Positions 11,431 to 23,978 of a DNA stretch of 64,000 bases are shown here, one piece after another. The position numbers and the translations under genes are program-made. The stretch spans positions 21,259,379 to 21,323,378 of the forward strand of contig NC_089830.1 of assembly GCF_035046505.1 (NCBI RefSeq), read 5' to 3'. The notes below the pieces were generated by a model. That model saw only the letters and a program-made list of their open reading frames with translations, had not been told where the DNA came from and searched no databases. The stretch is from Tiliqua scincoides. Taxonomy: Eukaryota > Chordata > Lepidosauria > Squamata > Scincidae. How positions within the stretch are numbered: position 1 is the first letter of the stretch; each line of letters opens with the position of its first letter.

Positions 11431-12800
11431 TCACATCCAAGGCCCCCTATTTCCCCCTTAATCTCTGCTCCTTGGTGACTATCAGTATTTTACCATGGGA
11501 TCAGCCACCTTCGTAGTTCGCTGAGAAGGTTTTATCTTGGGTGGTGTTGTCGCTCAATAGACCATATCACCTTGACTTCTTCTCAATATTAGCCACCTCC
11601 CTTGCAAAATTCTAACAGGGTGGGGATGTTAAATATTTGGCCCTAGACATTAGCTTGGCCTGGATGTGGACAATATCCCTCTGTGGCTCCTTATCAATCT
11701 TTGATTGTTTACTCTCTATGTAAGGCATAGAGGGCACACCAATGCATTAATAGATAACAGACTGAAAAAAAATATATCCCCACCACCACATATATCTATT
11801 GACCTGTGGAACTCTCTACCACAAGAAATTTCCAACTATACTGGACTGTAGGGTAGCTAGTGGGATTACTTCATTCTTTTCAACCCCGATGTCACAGCAA
11901 TACTTACAAAGGAGGTCCCCACGGGCTTTCCCCACAAAAAACGTGTGATGTTACCTGTGCGGATTCCTTCATGACTAATATTCCATGGTAGAGAATCAAG
12001 TGATGTGAAATTGGATTTGATTCACTTCTGGGCAATTGTGGAAGAACGTAGGTGGATCGAATGGAAGCAAGCAGCATAATGAAATGGGGGTGAGGTGATG
12101 AAATGGGCAACAGTTCAGGGATACCACTTTCAAATCTTCCCATGTAAATGAAAAAAATTCTCTCTGCAACAGAAACTTGCACATCAAAGAGAAAGGCTTT
12201 TCCATGCAGAGCTGCTTTTCTAAGGAACTGTTAAAAATAGGATTCCTCACTGATGGGTGGAGTAGTTCATTCAATCACCGTATTCTGCGGTGTGTGGGGG
12301 GCAGGCCTGAATCTCAGAAACATCTAATGCACCTCCTTTACAGGACAGGGGCATTTGCTCTTCCCTTAGCACTGATCACTTGCTGTCTTTCTCCCCATCA
12401 TGACTTTTCATACTGGTCCTATAGGATGGACATCAGAATCAGCCAAGTCTTCGAATAAATCCTAACTCAATTCCCTTAGGATACCTCTGGAGTCAATAAT
12501 TGCATTTTGATGGATTCACAATTTAGCTCAAGAAAACCAACTGTCATGGTATACCCTTTTGGTCAGTGTATAGCCCCCGGTCTTCAGCACGTGATAGCAA
12601 ATTTCAACTCGATTTCAAACCAAACAGCACAAAGGCTTAAATAATGGATTTTCTTTTTCCTGGAAAACCATGTAACACAGTCATGGTGATGCTGACAGCA
12701 TATGACCTGGTTTTGTTTTGGTTCAAAGCCTTTCGAAAATGAACTTAATTCTGTTCCAAATGATTTACACTGGCACCCCCCAAAGAAGCACACAAGACAC
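11431..12800. other. Intergenic sequence, nothing recognised
   Basis: Open frames on both strands are short and lack family features or good splice context. No repeat family was identified. Confidence 0.4.
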
Positions 12801-13318
12801 AGGCTTGGAATGGTTTAAACTTTATTAATAAACAACAAATGTGCAGCTTGGAAAAATTTATCTAAAGTCCCCCAGCGTACTGGCATCTAATAGCTTGGGG
12901 AAAATGGTGCTGGCCATCTACCTTCCCCTGACCCCAATAGAGCGTCACATTCTGGCTCAAGGTGTCACTCAGTCGAGGACTGAGTTATCCTATCACGGCC
13001 AACCCCAAAGAGTCGAGGCAGCCAGCCAGCACAGACCCACACCGGAAAACCTTGTGTAAGCCTTTGCTTGAATCAGCCAAGGGGCTTGTCAGACAGCCTC
13101 ATCAACCCGGACAAGTGTTGTCAGAGCGGTTCTGGCTTACCCCTTGGCCTTGCTAACCTCAGCATGTACGCCAGTCCCTGCTCCTGGCTACCCAGCCAGC
13201 ACGCTACCTGCCACATGGGGGGGGTGTAGCCTAGCGCTTAACCCCCACCACCCCACAGAAAAACCCAACAGGCTCCGCAGACTCTGCTGCAGGTGAAACA
13301 GAAAAAATATTGGCCCTA

Positions 13319-13394
13319 GTGATGGATGGATGGATGGATGGATGGATGGATGGATGGATGGATGGGCGGGCGGGCGGGCGGGCGGGCGGACGGA
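13319..13394. repeat. (GATG)n-(GGGC)n compound microsatellite
   Basis: About eleven GATG units pass directly into CGGG/GGGC units. Confidence 0.95.
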
Positions 13395-13949
13395 CTCTGT
13401 GAGAACATGATCTCAGGGTGGAAGATGGAGGTTCCACCTTGTCTGGACATGACCCACCTCAGGTATGCATTGATCCTGTGCCTGGAAATGTCAACTACAG
13501 GAGGGTTGACAGCCCTAAACCACACCCTTCTGGGGAGCATGTCTGATCAGATTATGACAATTCCTGGTAGCCAGCTGTGAGTCAGAGCAAGATCCCTACG
13601 GACCAGTAGCCTTAAGGACAACGAGGTCCTCTGGCGCATGTCATTCTCGCCAAAGTGTATTAACAGTACCTGAGGGGGCGTCCTGGAATCCAGAAAGCTC
13701 ACATAGCAAAGGGAGTAGCTGGCCCCAGAGCATACATCTCTTGGCAACCTACTACATATCCGCCATGTCGCCCAAGTCGAGCTGGGTGCCAAATTCCAAG
13801 GCCACTGCCCTCTTCCTCGCCCAAAACACAACAGAGTGTCCAATGATGAGGACACAGGTGGGGAACGATCAGCAGCGACCTGAAAATACAGAAAGGAATG
13901 TAAGTAATCTGAATCTGTAACCTAAGACCTGTAACAGTACAACCTTAAG

Positions 13950-14260
13950 TGTCCATCACACTGGGCAAAAGAACTAGGACCTATCACCAGTCCCTGACCA
14001 GGCCGCAGCCATGGCCCCCACATGGGACATCCATCACACCGGGCACCCCAACATTCACTCAGTGGCACCTATCACACCAGGTACCGTTCATCCACACAGG
14101 CCAGGCCAACGTTAGCCTATTGACCTTGTGCTTACCCACCATGGGACACCCATCACACTGTGCACCCAAACACTCATGCAGTGGCACCTATCACACCAAG
14201 TACCATTCATCCACAGGACAGGCCAGCACATAGCCTGTTGGCCTAGTACTCACTTAGGTA
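13950..14260. repeat. Tandem repeat, ~125-bp unit
   Basis: Two to three units with CCATCACACYGGGCACCC, CAGTGGCACCTATCACACCA and GTACCATTCATCCACA. It abuts the ~80-bp minisatellite. Confidence 0.75.
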
Positions 14261-14329
14261 GACAGTGACCAACCTCCACTGGCCGATGCCATTGAATATC
14301 CACTGGTGAAAGACCGAATACTGCTGCAA

Positions 14330-15490
14330 CAGATGCTGCCCCAACTCTGAATGAATGCAGCCCACCCATATAGGGTGCTGAATACCAACCAGGCACTGCA
14401 AGGCAAACACTGGTCAATGAAGGCCTACTTCACTTGCAAATGTAGCCCCATATAGAGTGCTGAATGCTTGCCAGGCACTGCCAGGTAACCACGGGCCAAT
14501 GAAGTTCTCTTTCACTCACAAAAGCCTATTCCTATAAAGACTGCTAAATGCCCACCAGCTACTTCCTAGCAACTATTGGCAACTAAAGTACATCACTTGT
14601 AAGTGTAGCTCCATATAGGGGAGTGAAACTCTGGCTACCGCCAGGCAAACATGGACCAATGAAGACCTATTTTACTTGCAAATTTTGTCCCATATAGGGT
14701 ACTGAATGCCCACCAGCTACTGCCTAGCAAACATTGGCCAATAAATACCATTTTCACTTGCAAACTTAGCCCCATATAGGATGCTGAATGCTCACCAGCT
14801 ACTGCTGGGCAACTATATGCTAGTAAATGCCTACTTCACTTACAAATGTAATCCCAGATAGGGTGCGGAATACTTGCTGGCTATTGCCAGGCAACTATGG
14901 GCCAGTAAAGCCTACTTCACTTGCAAACATAGTCCCTTATAGGGAGCTGAAAGCTTGCTGGCTACTGCTATGCAACCATGAACCAATAAAGGCCTTCATT
15001 TACAAATGTAGACCCATATAGGGTACCGAATGCCCACAAGCTACTGCCAGGCAACCACTGGCCACTAAAGGGACTACTTCCTTTGTAAATGTAGCCCCAG
15101 ATAGGGTATAGGGTTCTGAATGTTCACCAGCTACTGCAGACAAACATGGGCAAATAAATGCACCTGCAAATATAGCCCCAGATAGGGTTTTGAATGCTCG
15201 CTGGCTACTGCCAGGCAACTATGGGTCAGTAAAGGCTTATTTCACTTGTTAATGTGGTCCCATGTACTGTGCTGAATGCTTGCTGGCTACTGCAGTGAAA
15301 ATATGGGCCAATAAAGTAATATTTAACCTACAAAGGAACTCCTGTATAGGGTGCCAAATGCTTGCCAGCTATTGCCAGGCAACTATGTGCCAAATATAGC
15401 CTCAGAGAGGGTGCTGAACTGTCATCAGCTACTGCCCGGCAATTACGGGCCCATGAAAGTCTAATCTACTTGCTGGCATAGCCCATATAA
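14330..15490. repeat. Minisatellite, ~80-bp unit, about 14 copies
   Basis: The unit runs CTTGCAAATGTAGCCCCATA, TAGGGTGCTGAATGCT, CACCAGCTACTGCCAGGCAA, CCATGGGCCAATAAAG. The GCTGAATGC motif recurs about every 80 bp (14460, 14545, 14705, 14783 and onward to 15413). Copies are well diverged, so the array is old. It may belong to the flanking fossil retroelement. Confidence 0.88.
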
Positions 15491-15769
15491 GATGGGGATG
15501 AATTAACCACCTAAATGCAATTGGAACACGAGTGGCCTGAGCCAAAACTGACCTAAACTTATGGGCAAATAGTGAAGGAATGGGAGCATTCTGATGCAAA
15601 ATACAGAGAATGTGACCCATCAATCCCCTATACATATCTAATCTTGCTGCTCAGGAACATATGCTTTGCCATAGTAAGGAGGACCAAATAAAGGAGTCTA
15701 TGAGACCTGATCCTCCATGTGATGGTCTGAGTAATGTCAAGCAAGCATGTTGTGCAGTAAGTAAGCTGC

Positions 15770-15808
<39 letters not shown>

Positions 15809-15846
15809 TAAATTAAATTAAATTAAATTAAATTAAATTAAATTAA
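15770..15846. repeat. (TAA)n then (AATTA)n microsatellites
   Basis: About 13 TAA units followed by about eight AATTA units, at the head of a tRNA-derived SINE. Confidence 0.95.
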
Positions 15847-15864
15847 AAAAACACTGTAAATTAG

Positions 15865-16327
<463 letters not shown>

Positions 16328-16565
16328 TAAATGGTATGTCCCCAGCAATGTCTGTAAAAATTTTCATTGATGATTAAGGAGTAACCTGCAGCACTTCTGA
16401 TAAGTGTTCTAGTCTAGGAGTGCTGTGACTGAGTTTAAAAAAAACATTTTAGAGTGCTGTATAAAGACATATGCAGCCTATGATAGCACTGACACTATTC
16501 TGGGCCCAAGGAGTGGCAAACAAACCACCCTCATATCAATGTCTTCCCCATGGACCACTTAGGAC

Positions 16566-16740
16566 CTAGCCCTATCCAACCCTCTGGCACCATTGCTGCT
16601 GCAATGCAGCCCTGAGGAAAGGGAACAAATGTTCCCCTATCTGGAGGAGGCCTCCATGACTGCACCCCCACTACGGGATGCAGTCGGTGTCTTATTGGCG
16701 TGGCTGCACCAGCGCTGGAAAACCAGACAGGACCTGGCCC
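16566..16740. mobile_element. Inverted-repeat MITE (CTATCCAACTTTCCAGCAC family)
   Basis: Ends CCTATCCAACCCTCTGGCAC and GCGCTGGAAAACC...GGCC. The interior has GAACAAATGTTCCC and GGAGGCCTCCATG. Other copies are at 18430, 22303, 51828, 53026, 54882 and 57864. Confidence 0.65.
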
Positions 16741-16925
16741 TTATTTATTTATCAAATGCTATACCACCTTCACTTGAAAGAGCTCAGGGTAATGTACTTG
16801 GTTCTGTCTCTCCCTTGTCCCCTACAGTAACACTGTGAGTTAGGTTAGACGGAGGGATAATGACTTGCCAAAGTCACCCAGAAAGTTTCATGGCCAAGCA
16901 GGGGTTGAACCTGGATCTTCAAGAT
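16741..16925 (-). mobile_element. Sauria-type tRNA SINE, minus strand
   Basis: Reversed tail TTATTTATTTATCAAATGCT, then GTTGAACCTGGATCTTC (reversed B box) and GCCAAAGTCACCCAG. Same family as 27380, 30370, 33790, 39720, 54765 and 57370. Confidence 0.65.
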
Positions 16926-17493
16926 CCAGCCCATCCCCACAGCCACCACCCCTCAGGCTCTCTGGCTCCAAGATTCAAATATATCCTAATTTTCCTTCTC
17001 AGGCAGGGCTCTCCCCATAAATAAGAAGCAAGAAATAACATACAAGGGGGATTGATAGGGGTTGCGCAACCCTCATGATCTTTTTTTTTCTGATTTTGAT
17101 TTGCTTTACCTTGCAAAAGTTAAGAGGTGGCCTCACTCCAATGAGCAGTTCCAAGCAGGCCTGTATCCTCTTGCAGAGACAGGCAGCCTCCTTAAGCTGT
17201 CCCCTTATTCCCTTGACAGCATATCATCTAACCAGGAAGCCTTTATTCACTGATCACTCCCTGGCCACTGCAGTTAGACAAGCTGGGTGGGGAGAGGAAG
17301 CAACTGGGGCAGCACATAAGCACATACCTCCCTCAAACTGACATACACTAACATATAAGCTTTAAGAATCCACACATTTCTTCACTGTGTAGAACAACCA
17401 AACAGTAAATTATAAATTCCCCCTTTTATTTACCTACTGCATATGCCAAATTTTGCAATTTGATATTACTTTATAATTGCATGTCAATAAATT

Positions 17494-17632
17494 GCACATG
17501 CCCAATCTTGTCTGATCTTGGAAGCTAAGCAGGGTCAGGCCTGGTTAGTACTTGGATGGGAGACCACCTGGGAATACCGGGTGCTGTAGGCTTATACCAT
17601 AGTCTTTCGAGACTGAAAGGTTGCCAACCAAC
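17494..17632 (+). mobile_element. 5S rRNA-derived SINE
   Basis: The 5S rRNA 3' part (TCTGATCTTGGAAGCTAAGC, TGGTTAGTACTTGGATGGGA, GGGTGCTGTAGGCT) is joined to the tail CATAGTCTTTCGAGACTGAA, then GGTTGCCAACCAAC. It is flanked by the 9-bp duplication CAATAAATT (17485-17493 and 17633-17641). Confidence 0.88.
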
Positions 17633-17946
17633 CAATAAATTCACATATTAAGAGTAAGCAGTGGGAGGTCAACTTGCGTCTCTGTAACTATGAATGCGGG
17701 ACAGACAGAAACAAGCACAGCACATGGGAAAGTTCCTGATAAGTTCCTGATAAGTGTGATCAGGGCCCTCACCAGGCTGGAGGAGAAAAGAGCCAGGAGC
17801 TCAGCTTGAAATAAAAACCCTCAGAGGGAGTGGACTTGCCCAGGACTAAAGTGGCTGCCTGAGGAGAAAGCCATGAGGCAACTGGCAAGTGGCTGCCATG
17901 AAGAGCACTGAGAAAGGAGGAGTTTGTTAAGGGCAAAAGTCTAAGG

Positions 17947-18182
17947 CAGTGATTTTCAATTTTTTTCGTCTCATGGCACACTGGCAAGGTACTAAAATTG
18001 TCAAGGCATACCATCAGTATTTTGACAATCGACAAAAAAAAAGGCACACCGTGCTGTTGGTGGGTAGCTCACATCCCCCAATGGCCCTACTAATAAAGGA
18101 CTCTCCCCCAAACTCCCGCAGCACACCTGCAGACCATTCACGGCACACCAGTGTGCCACGGCACAGTGGTTGAAAATGGCTG
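17947..18182. mobile_element. hAT (Buster-type) MITE, 236 bp
   Basis: CAGTGATTTTCAATTTTTTC ... GTTGAAAATGGCTG. Perfect 8-bp duplication GTCTAAGG at 17939-17946 and 18183-18190. Confidence 0.88.
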
Positions 18183-18429
18183 GTCTAAGGCAAAGAAAAC
18201 AGTGCCAGCAATGAAAGAGTGCCAGAGGGGCAGAAGAGTGCCAGAGAAAAGGGACACCAAAACAGGAGGGCAGGGCTGATGCAGAAGCTGGTTCACATTG
18301 CTGTGACCAGATTGTTAGCAAGAGCTAGTTTCGTAGCACCTGTTCCTACACTTTATACCTGCCTAGACCGACTCGGATTTATTTCTGGGCACCATCAGAG
18401 GTGCTAGTGACTAACTGCAAACACTCAGG

Positions 18430-18577
18430 GTGCAATCCTCACCTCCTTTCCAGCTCTGAGGTAAGGGGACAAACATTACCCTACCTTGAGGAGGCCTCCA
18501 TAGCTACCCCCCAACTGCAGGGTGCAGCACAGGCCCCACTTGCACAGCTATGCCAGCGCTGGAAAGGCCTGGATTGT
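18430..18577. mobile_element. Inverted-repeat MITE (CCAGCAC family)
   Basis: GTGCAATCCTCACCTCCTTTC ends and a GGAGGCCTCCATAGC centre match the copy at 16566. Confidence 0.55.
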
Positions 18578-19276
18578 TTAGAGTCAGGCTATCCAAATCC
18601 AGCCACAGAATCCTGCTCAGCCTACAGGCCCTCTGCACCACAGTGGCAGGAACGAGGAAAGGCTCTTCTCATCCAAGTCCATATTCATTCAAAGAAATGA
18701 TCCAGCTGCTCATCTCGGCACCTGCGACTCTACCTCCTCCATGTTGCCTCTTTCTCTGCAGCTGGAGCGTCGGCTTGGAAGAGCTGCGACGGGGAGCTTG
18801 CCAGATCGGTGCAGATTGAAACTGGGCAGCCTACCAGCCCCGGCACAGCTGCATCATACCCCTCAGTTCCAAAAGGCAGCCCATTGCCTGCCTGTATTTG
18901 CCCGCCTTTGCCTCATGCGCTGAGAGGAAGGGGCAGTGCAAATGGTGGCGGGGCTGCAAGGGCCCCACCGGAATTCTTTGCTGCTTTTCCTGGCACGTTT
19001 CAGTGAGAAAAGTGAAATAGACCAATATTAGTGGCACTTTCTCAGCTGCCGAAAATGAAACCCCCCCCCCCCAAAAAGAGTAGAAATTAGGACTAAAATC
19101 TGCAATTGGTTGGAAGTGCAGTCCTACGGAGGCTGCATCAGGGGTTGGATCTGGGCTGCCCGTTGAGGGTGGCAGACTGGGAGACAGGCAGATTGGGGAT
19201 CCCCTTGTAAAATGACTGGGAACTGCAGGAGAGCCTGGTAGTGTCTTGGGGCAGAGATTTGGATAAATTCCTAGAG

Positions 19277-19646
19277 CAGTGTTTCTCAAACTGTGGGTCG
19301 GGGCCCACTAAAAGTGGGTCGCAAGCCAATTTCAGGTGAGTCCCCATTCATTTCAATATTTTCTTTTTAATATATTAGACTTGATGCGACGACCATGGGA
19401 TGTGACTGCATTTGGGGGAATGTTACAGACCTGTATTTTTAACAGGCTACTATGTAAATGCTTTTAACAATGATAGTCAATGGGACTTATTCCTGGGTAA
19501 GTGTGGGTAGGAATGCAGCCTAGGATTGTTCAAAATTTTTCCTGCTTGCTGATGTCACTGCCGGTCGTGACATCATTTTTGGTGGGTCCTGACAGGTTCT
19601 CATTCTAAAAAAATGGATCCCAGTGCTAAATGTATGAGAACTACTT
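19277..19646. mobile_element. hAT (Buster-type) MITE, 370 bp
   Basis: CAGTGTTTCTCAAACTGTGG ... GTATGAGAACTACTT. Flanks TCCTAGAG / TCCTAAAG (7 of 8). The interior contains a GTCAATGGGACTTATTCCTG stretch shared with the 90-bp palindromic MITEs. Related copies are at 52871 and 60415, with a fragment at 34851. Confidence 0.82.
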
Positions 19647-19654
19647 TCCTAAAG

Positions 19655-21060
19655 GGAAGTGGGGTTGGTCTGCCCCCTGATAATTAGTGGCCGGGAGATA
19701 CAGTTTGGCTCCATACGCAAACTTCCATAGGCATCCATAGCTGAGAATTAAGAAAATTGACTTTGATCTTTTTTTCTCTCTTTTTTTAATTCTGCCCAGG
19801 AGAAATCCTTCCTCTTGACCAGAAGTTCATCTGTTGTGCCCTCATCTGGTGCAGAAGCTGCTGTGTGAAGATCTCTCTTTCTGGAAGAGAGCCCACAAAA
19901 GGCCCATCTCGCTCCCTTGAGCAACCAGCCCAGGTACATCTGGAAAGTCAACATCCATGCATCATGGAAACCAGCCCTTGCTTTCACCCCCACCCCAATG
20001 TCAAATATTTAGAGGCACGTCCTATTAACCCAGTTTGTTCTCTGGTCTTCTATCTAGGACACTGGGTGCGTCAAAAAATGCTGTGTTGTTTTTTTTCCTA
20101 ACTTGATAGAAGCAGCTGCAGCATTGATTGACTGTCAGTTTAATACACAGGGAGATTACTGGGGCCATTCTGTGGGCCTAACCCAGAACTTTTGTGGCTA
20201 GCAAAGCCCGTTGTTTTGCACAATCTGGGTCGTCGCCCCCCCTCCCCGCTAAGCCCCCAGCCCACAAGCCATAGTCACTCTGAGACGGCCTAGATTTGGT
20301 CAGAGATAGCTTAGCCACAGATAATGGTGGTCTGAAGTTCTCTGCCTCCATAGGAAATGCGAGAGGCTAGTGATGTGTATTGGGGAGGGCAGAGACTCTT
20401 GTAAGAGTTGTGTAGGAGATAGCATGGCAGAAGGTACAGCTTGTCATGCAGACATGAGAGAAGTTGTACCTGCTGACATTCCGATTTCCACAACAATGCT
20501 TGAAATTCTTGGAGTCTCAGGACTGGCCCAAAATTTCCAGAGAGGGGGGCAAGTTAAATATCACCCTCTTTTATCCAGCCAATGTTTCAACCACATCCCC
20601 ATATCTTCCCATTCTCTAGATCAGTGTTTCCCAAACTATGGGTCAGGACCCATCAATGGGTCATGAGCCGATTTTTGGTGGTTTGTAAAAGGTTTTCAAA
20701 ACATTTTTTTTAACTTTTGCAAACACCCTTGCACCATTTCCAGAAGAAAATTATTAGCTGGAATGCCAATCTGTGGTATGAAATAATCCTAATACCCCCC
20801 TTAAATAAAATGTCACATTTTTTCCATTTTCTCTAGTAATTGACATGCCATAGATCATGCGTGAATCCATAAGTTTCTAACAGGACATCTTGCTTTCCAG
20901 GTTATGCTTTTGGGTACCCTGGAATAACTGTACAGGTCTGGGGGAAGATTGAATTCCATTTCTTGGGAGTAAATGTCTAGCAAATGTCTACACATACCAT
21001 ATGCAAGCTCTCTAGCAACCTCAGGAGCACAGGATCCTGATTAATATTACTAACAAATAA
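19655..21060. other. Intergenic sequence
   Basis: Only a one-ended hAT remnant at about 20623-20700 (CAGTGTTTCCCAAACTATGG) was recognised. Confidence 0.4.
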
Positions 21061-21062
21061 TA

Positions 21063-21250
21063 CAGGTGGGACCTCAGTATCCCCTGATTTGGTATCCACT
21101 GATTTGACTTACCACTGATACTGGGCCACCTTTAAATGCCTTGTAACAAGGGGGGAAAAGCACCAATTTCCTATTGGGGCACTGATTCCTGACTGGAGCA
21201 CTGATTGAGGGCTGAAGGCCACCAAAGAGGCTAGGACTGACCCCCGATGC
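21063..21250. mobile_element. Tigger/pogo-like element, left end
   Basis: TACAGGTGGGACCTCAGTATCC resembles ends of the copies at 55724 and 59334. No matching right end was found. Confidence 0.4.
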
Positions 21251-21691
21251 CCTAGAGACCAAAGATGACAACTGAGAACTGCTCTGAGCCACATCTGCTA
21301 CATCTTTGTGGTGACAGTGACCTGAAGCACTTTTTGACAGGTTCACCAAAGTTCACTTCCTTGTGGACAATTATCATGCAAAAAACCATCAGCATCACTG
21401 CAGTCAGAGATAGAGCAAGGCAGGGGCAATGCTCTACAAGGAAGCAAAGATGGAAGGCCCAAAATAGGGAAGTGAATGGGAAAGTGAATGGGGAAATGGG
21501 GGAAGTGAATTCCTCTTGAATTCAGTGGGGCTTACTTCTGAGTAGACATGTCTAGGTGTGTGCTGTAAGATACCTTTTATATTTATCTGGGCTGTCTTAA
21601 TTCCTTTTTTAAAAATTTTTATTCTCTTGATTTAATCGATTGCAATCTATTCCAAGAGTTTTGGCCTGTTACCCTGCTGAATGAGAGGACC

Positions 21692-22287
21692 CCAATGAGG
21701 TGAACTCTCTAGGGCAGCCATTTTCAACCACTGTGTCGTGGCACACTGGTGCGCCGCGAATGGTTCCCAGGTGTGCCGCGGGAATTTGGGAGAGGGTCAT
21801 TTATCAATAGGACCATTGGGGGATGGGAGCACCCGTTGACAGCACAGTGTGCCTTGTCGATTGTCAAAAAGCTGATGGTGCGCCTTGACCATTTGAGTGC
21901 CTTGCCAGTGTGCCGCGAGATGAAAAAGGTTGAAAATCACTACTCTAGGGTTTGCATCCCCTGGGGCAGGAGACCAGCATGTCACCCCCATGATGGACCT
22001 CCTCCCATGCCGTGGGTGGGTCAACGCCCTGGGCAACGAGTATGGTGATGTTCCGTCTCCCTGATCCTGCTGATGTTTTGGCTATCACTTTTGATTGAAT
22101 AGAGATATTTCAACATGGTTTGTTCCATTGCATTCTGCATGAAATTACACATTGAGTGTTATATAACATGATGGTATTTTTCGAAATACCAAGATTTTAA
22201 AAATTTTGGCCAGTGATGATGTCACCCCCCTTGTGCGTGTCACCTGGTGCAGCCTGCACCCCTGTAACCCCCCTAGCGATGCCACTG
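21692..22287. mobile_element. hAT-like MITE (CAGTGGCATC family), interrupted
   Basis: A decayed left end precedes the nested MITE at 21715-21942. The rest (CAGCATGTCACCCCCATGAT ... CCCCTAGCGATGCCACTG) matches the complete copy at 43537. Confidence 0.6.
21715..21942. mobile_element. Nested hAT (Buster-type) MITE, 228 bp
   Basis: CAGCCATTTTCAACCACTGT ... GGTTGAAAATCACTA. Perfect 8-bp duplication CTCTAGGG at 21707-21714 and 21943-21950. Reverse orientation to the copy at 17947. Confidence 0.88.
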
Positions 22288-22302
22288 TCCCAATGGCACT
22301 TC

Positions 22303-22482
22303 GGGCCAAATCCTATCCAATTTTCCAGTGCTGGTGCAGCCGTACCAATGGGGCATGTGAGCCATGCTGTAGTGGGGAGGCAGTCACAGAGGCCTTCTCA
22401 AGGTATGGGAACATTTGTTCCCTTACCTCAGGGTTGCATTGCAACTACAGTGGTGCTGGAAAGTTGGATAGGATTGGGCCCT
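22303..22482. mobile_element. Inverted-repeat MITE (CCAGCAC family)
   Basis: GGGCCAAATCCTATCCAATT ... AAAGTTGGATAGGATTGGGCC, a ~25-bp terminal inverted repeat. The clearest copy of this family. Confidence 0.75.
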
Positions 22483-22865
22483 TTGTCACTGGCTCAAGAA
22501 GAGATACCCGGGAGACTGTCAGGGGATCCTACCAGCAAGGTGGCACACAGAGCCTGACGACTGCCCATTTTTATTAGAACCATGTGGGAATTTGCTCTGA
22601 GCACCCAACTCTATGTCCTTTCATTTAAATTCAATTTAATCTTGTGGCTGATGAAGGCATATCAAAGTCCAAACAGGTCCCACCTTAACAGTGAAGGTGA
22701 CACCTTGCCCCTCCCACAACCCTTTATCTCCAAATTCAGTTGCCTGGATCACCTGCTGAGGTGTGCAGTACTTGGTTTAGGCAAAGCAACCTCCATCCAC
22801 CTTAAGCAAACAAGAATTCCAGCCAAATGTGGGGGGAAATGAACTAGATGGGTCACGGCATTAAG

Positions 22866-23080
22866 CCTACAATCTTATGCAAATTTACCGGGGAGTAAGT
22901 TCTACCAAATGCAGTGGAATTACTTCCAAGTAGACATGCGGAGGTCAGCCGACCCACACCTTGCTGGAAGTAAGTCCCCTTTAGTGGGGCTTACTTCTGA
23001 GTAAACATGCATTGGCATTCACTGTAAAGATACCTCTTCTAGTTATCTGGGCTATTTTTTTTTTCCATTGGATTGCAATG
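22866..23080. mobile_element. Two palindromic ~90-bp MITE copies
   Basis: CTACAATCTTATGC...GGGGAGTAAG...ACTTCCAAGTAGACATGCG, followed by a second partial copy (GGGGCTTACTTCTGAGTAAA). Confidence 0.55.
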
Positions 23081-23224
23081 ATTGCAATCCATTCTAAGAG
23101 CTGGAGATGAAGTGAGCTACATTTTTCTAGGAGGTGTAATAAATTTAAAACTGAAAAAGTTTCAAAGTAGGAATTAAGTACATGGGAAAGAAAATGGTGT
23201 ATTGAAGACATTTACAGCTGTTTT

Positions 23225-23225
<1 letters not shown>

Positions 23226-23266
<41 letters not shown>

Positions 23267-23268
23267 CA
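23226..23268. repeat. (GT)n(GC)n microsatellite
   Basis: About 18 GT units then GCGCGC, ~600 bp upstream of the gene A promoter. Confidence 0.95.
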
Positions 23269-23269
23269 T

Positions 23270-23822
23270 GGTCCTTCAGGGTATAGCCATGGTGGGTGGG
23301 GGAGTCATTATGAGTTCTTTTCATTTTGAATTTTACTATACATTACTAAGAAGTGTGCTTTTTCAGTTTTATTTTTTCATGGATTTTGTTTTGTGACAAG
23401 AGTGAGAAGTGCAGAAAGCGGCGTGATACGTTTTTATTTCATTATCACTGTAAACCCCACCTCTATACATTACTGATCAAAGCCAGTGTGAAAGACAAGA
23501 TGGCAATCTGTTATTGAAAGAGAGCAGTTGTTAGACAGGGGAAACAGTTGTTTAAGGTAGACAATCCTTCCCCACTGAAGTTTGAACTACCCACTGGATA
23601 TTGCATGGAAATCAGGAGTGTCATCCCATTAGGTTTTGTTGGCAAATTCTGTAGTGTACCACAAACAGAGAGAGGGAATGTGACTGTGGAATAAATTCAG
23701 GGGGGAGAAGATAAAAGGGAATGACCAAAAGGGTTTGATGCAGATTTTAGGGTGAGGGGGACAGGGGTTGTTGTGGGAAATGAAAAAGGGTGGAGACCAT
23801 GGCTTGTGGGAGAGTGGGAGAA
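23270..23822. other. Gene A upstream region
   Basis: No repeat or exon recognised. It may hold enhancer elements, but none could be named. Confidence 0.35.
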
Positions 23823-23914
23823 GCAGGCGTTGGTTCCTTCTAAGATTCTGAGTCACTGGGCTTGGCCCACAAAGCCTGGCACTGCCCCAGGGGTTACCCA
23901 GCATAAATAGAGCC
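23823..23914 (+). promoter_or_regulatory. Promoter block of gene A
   Basis: A ~90-bp block ends in the TATA-like CATAAATAGAGCCT (CATAAATA at 23902-23909), about 70 bp before the gene A start codon. The same block, including GCGTTGGTTC, GGGCTTGG and GGCACTG motifs, precedes genes B and C. Its conservation at three sites, each just before a signal-peptide exon, supports a shared core promoter. Transcription probably starts near 23930-23940. Confidence 0.72.
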
Positions 23915-23978
23915 TTCCACTACACCATCATTTCCAACCCCAACTCAAGAGAGAACAGGAGAAAGAAGCAAACCAAGA

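Larger units (their letters stand above)
12805..15560 (-). mobile_element. Fossil retroelement with SGNH-hydrolase-like piece
   Basis: Minus-strand remnant of a retroelement. A piece at about 13400-13860 resembles the SGNH/GDSL-type hydrolase domain carried by some tyrosine-recombinase (DIRS/Ngaro-like) retrotransposons, with the motif VLLIHFGEND. The end near 12805 has an inverted AATAAA-like signal. The part at 12840-13220 resembles sequence at 61900-62365, so two copies of one family are present. It is broken and old. The family assignment is tentative; a CR1 ORF1 esterase is the alternative. Confidence 0.4.

Noticed and set aside
13231-13540. Repeats of PSIH/ARPP-like peptides as a protein
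   Set aside because: Translation of the GATG/GGGC microsatellite.
14330-15490. CRISPR-like array
   Set aside because: Units are tandem without unique spacers and lie in a vertebrate genome; it is a minisatellite.
17494-17632. True 5S rRNA gene
   Set aside because: Only the 3' part of 5S rRNA is present, it lacks a terminator and it carries a LINE-derived tail with target duplications; it is a SINE. The same applies to 49983, 54622, 55392 and 55555.
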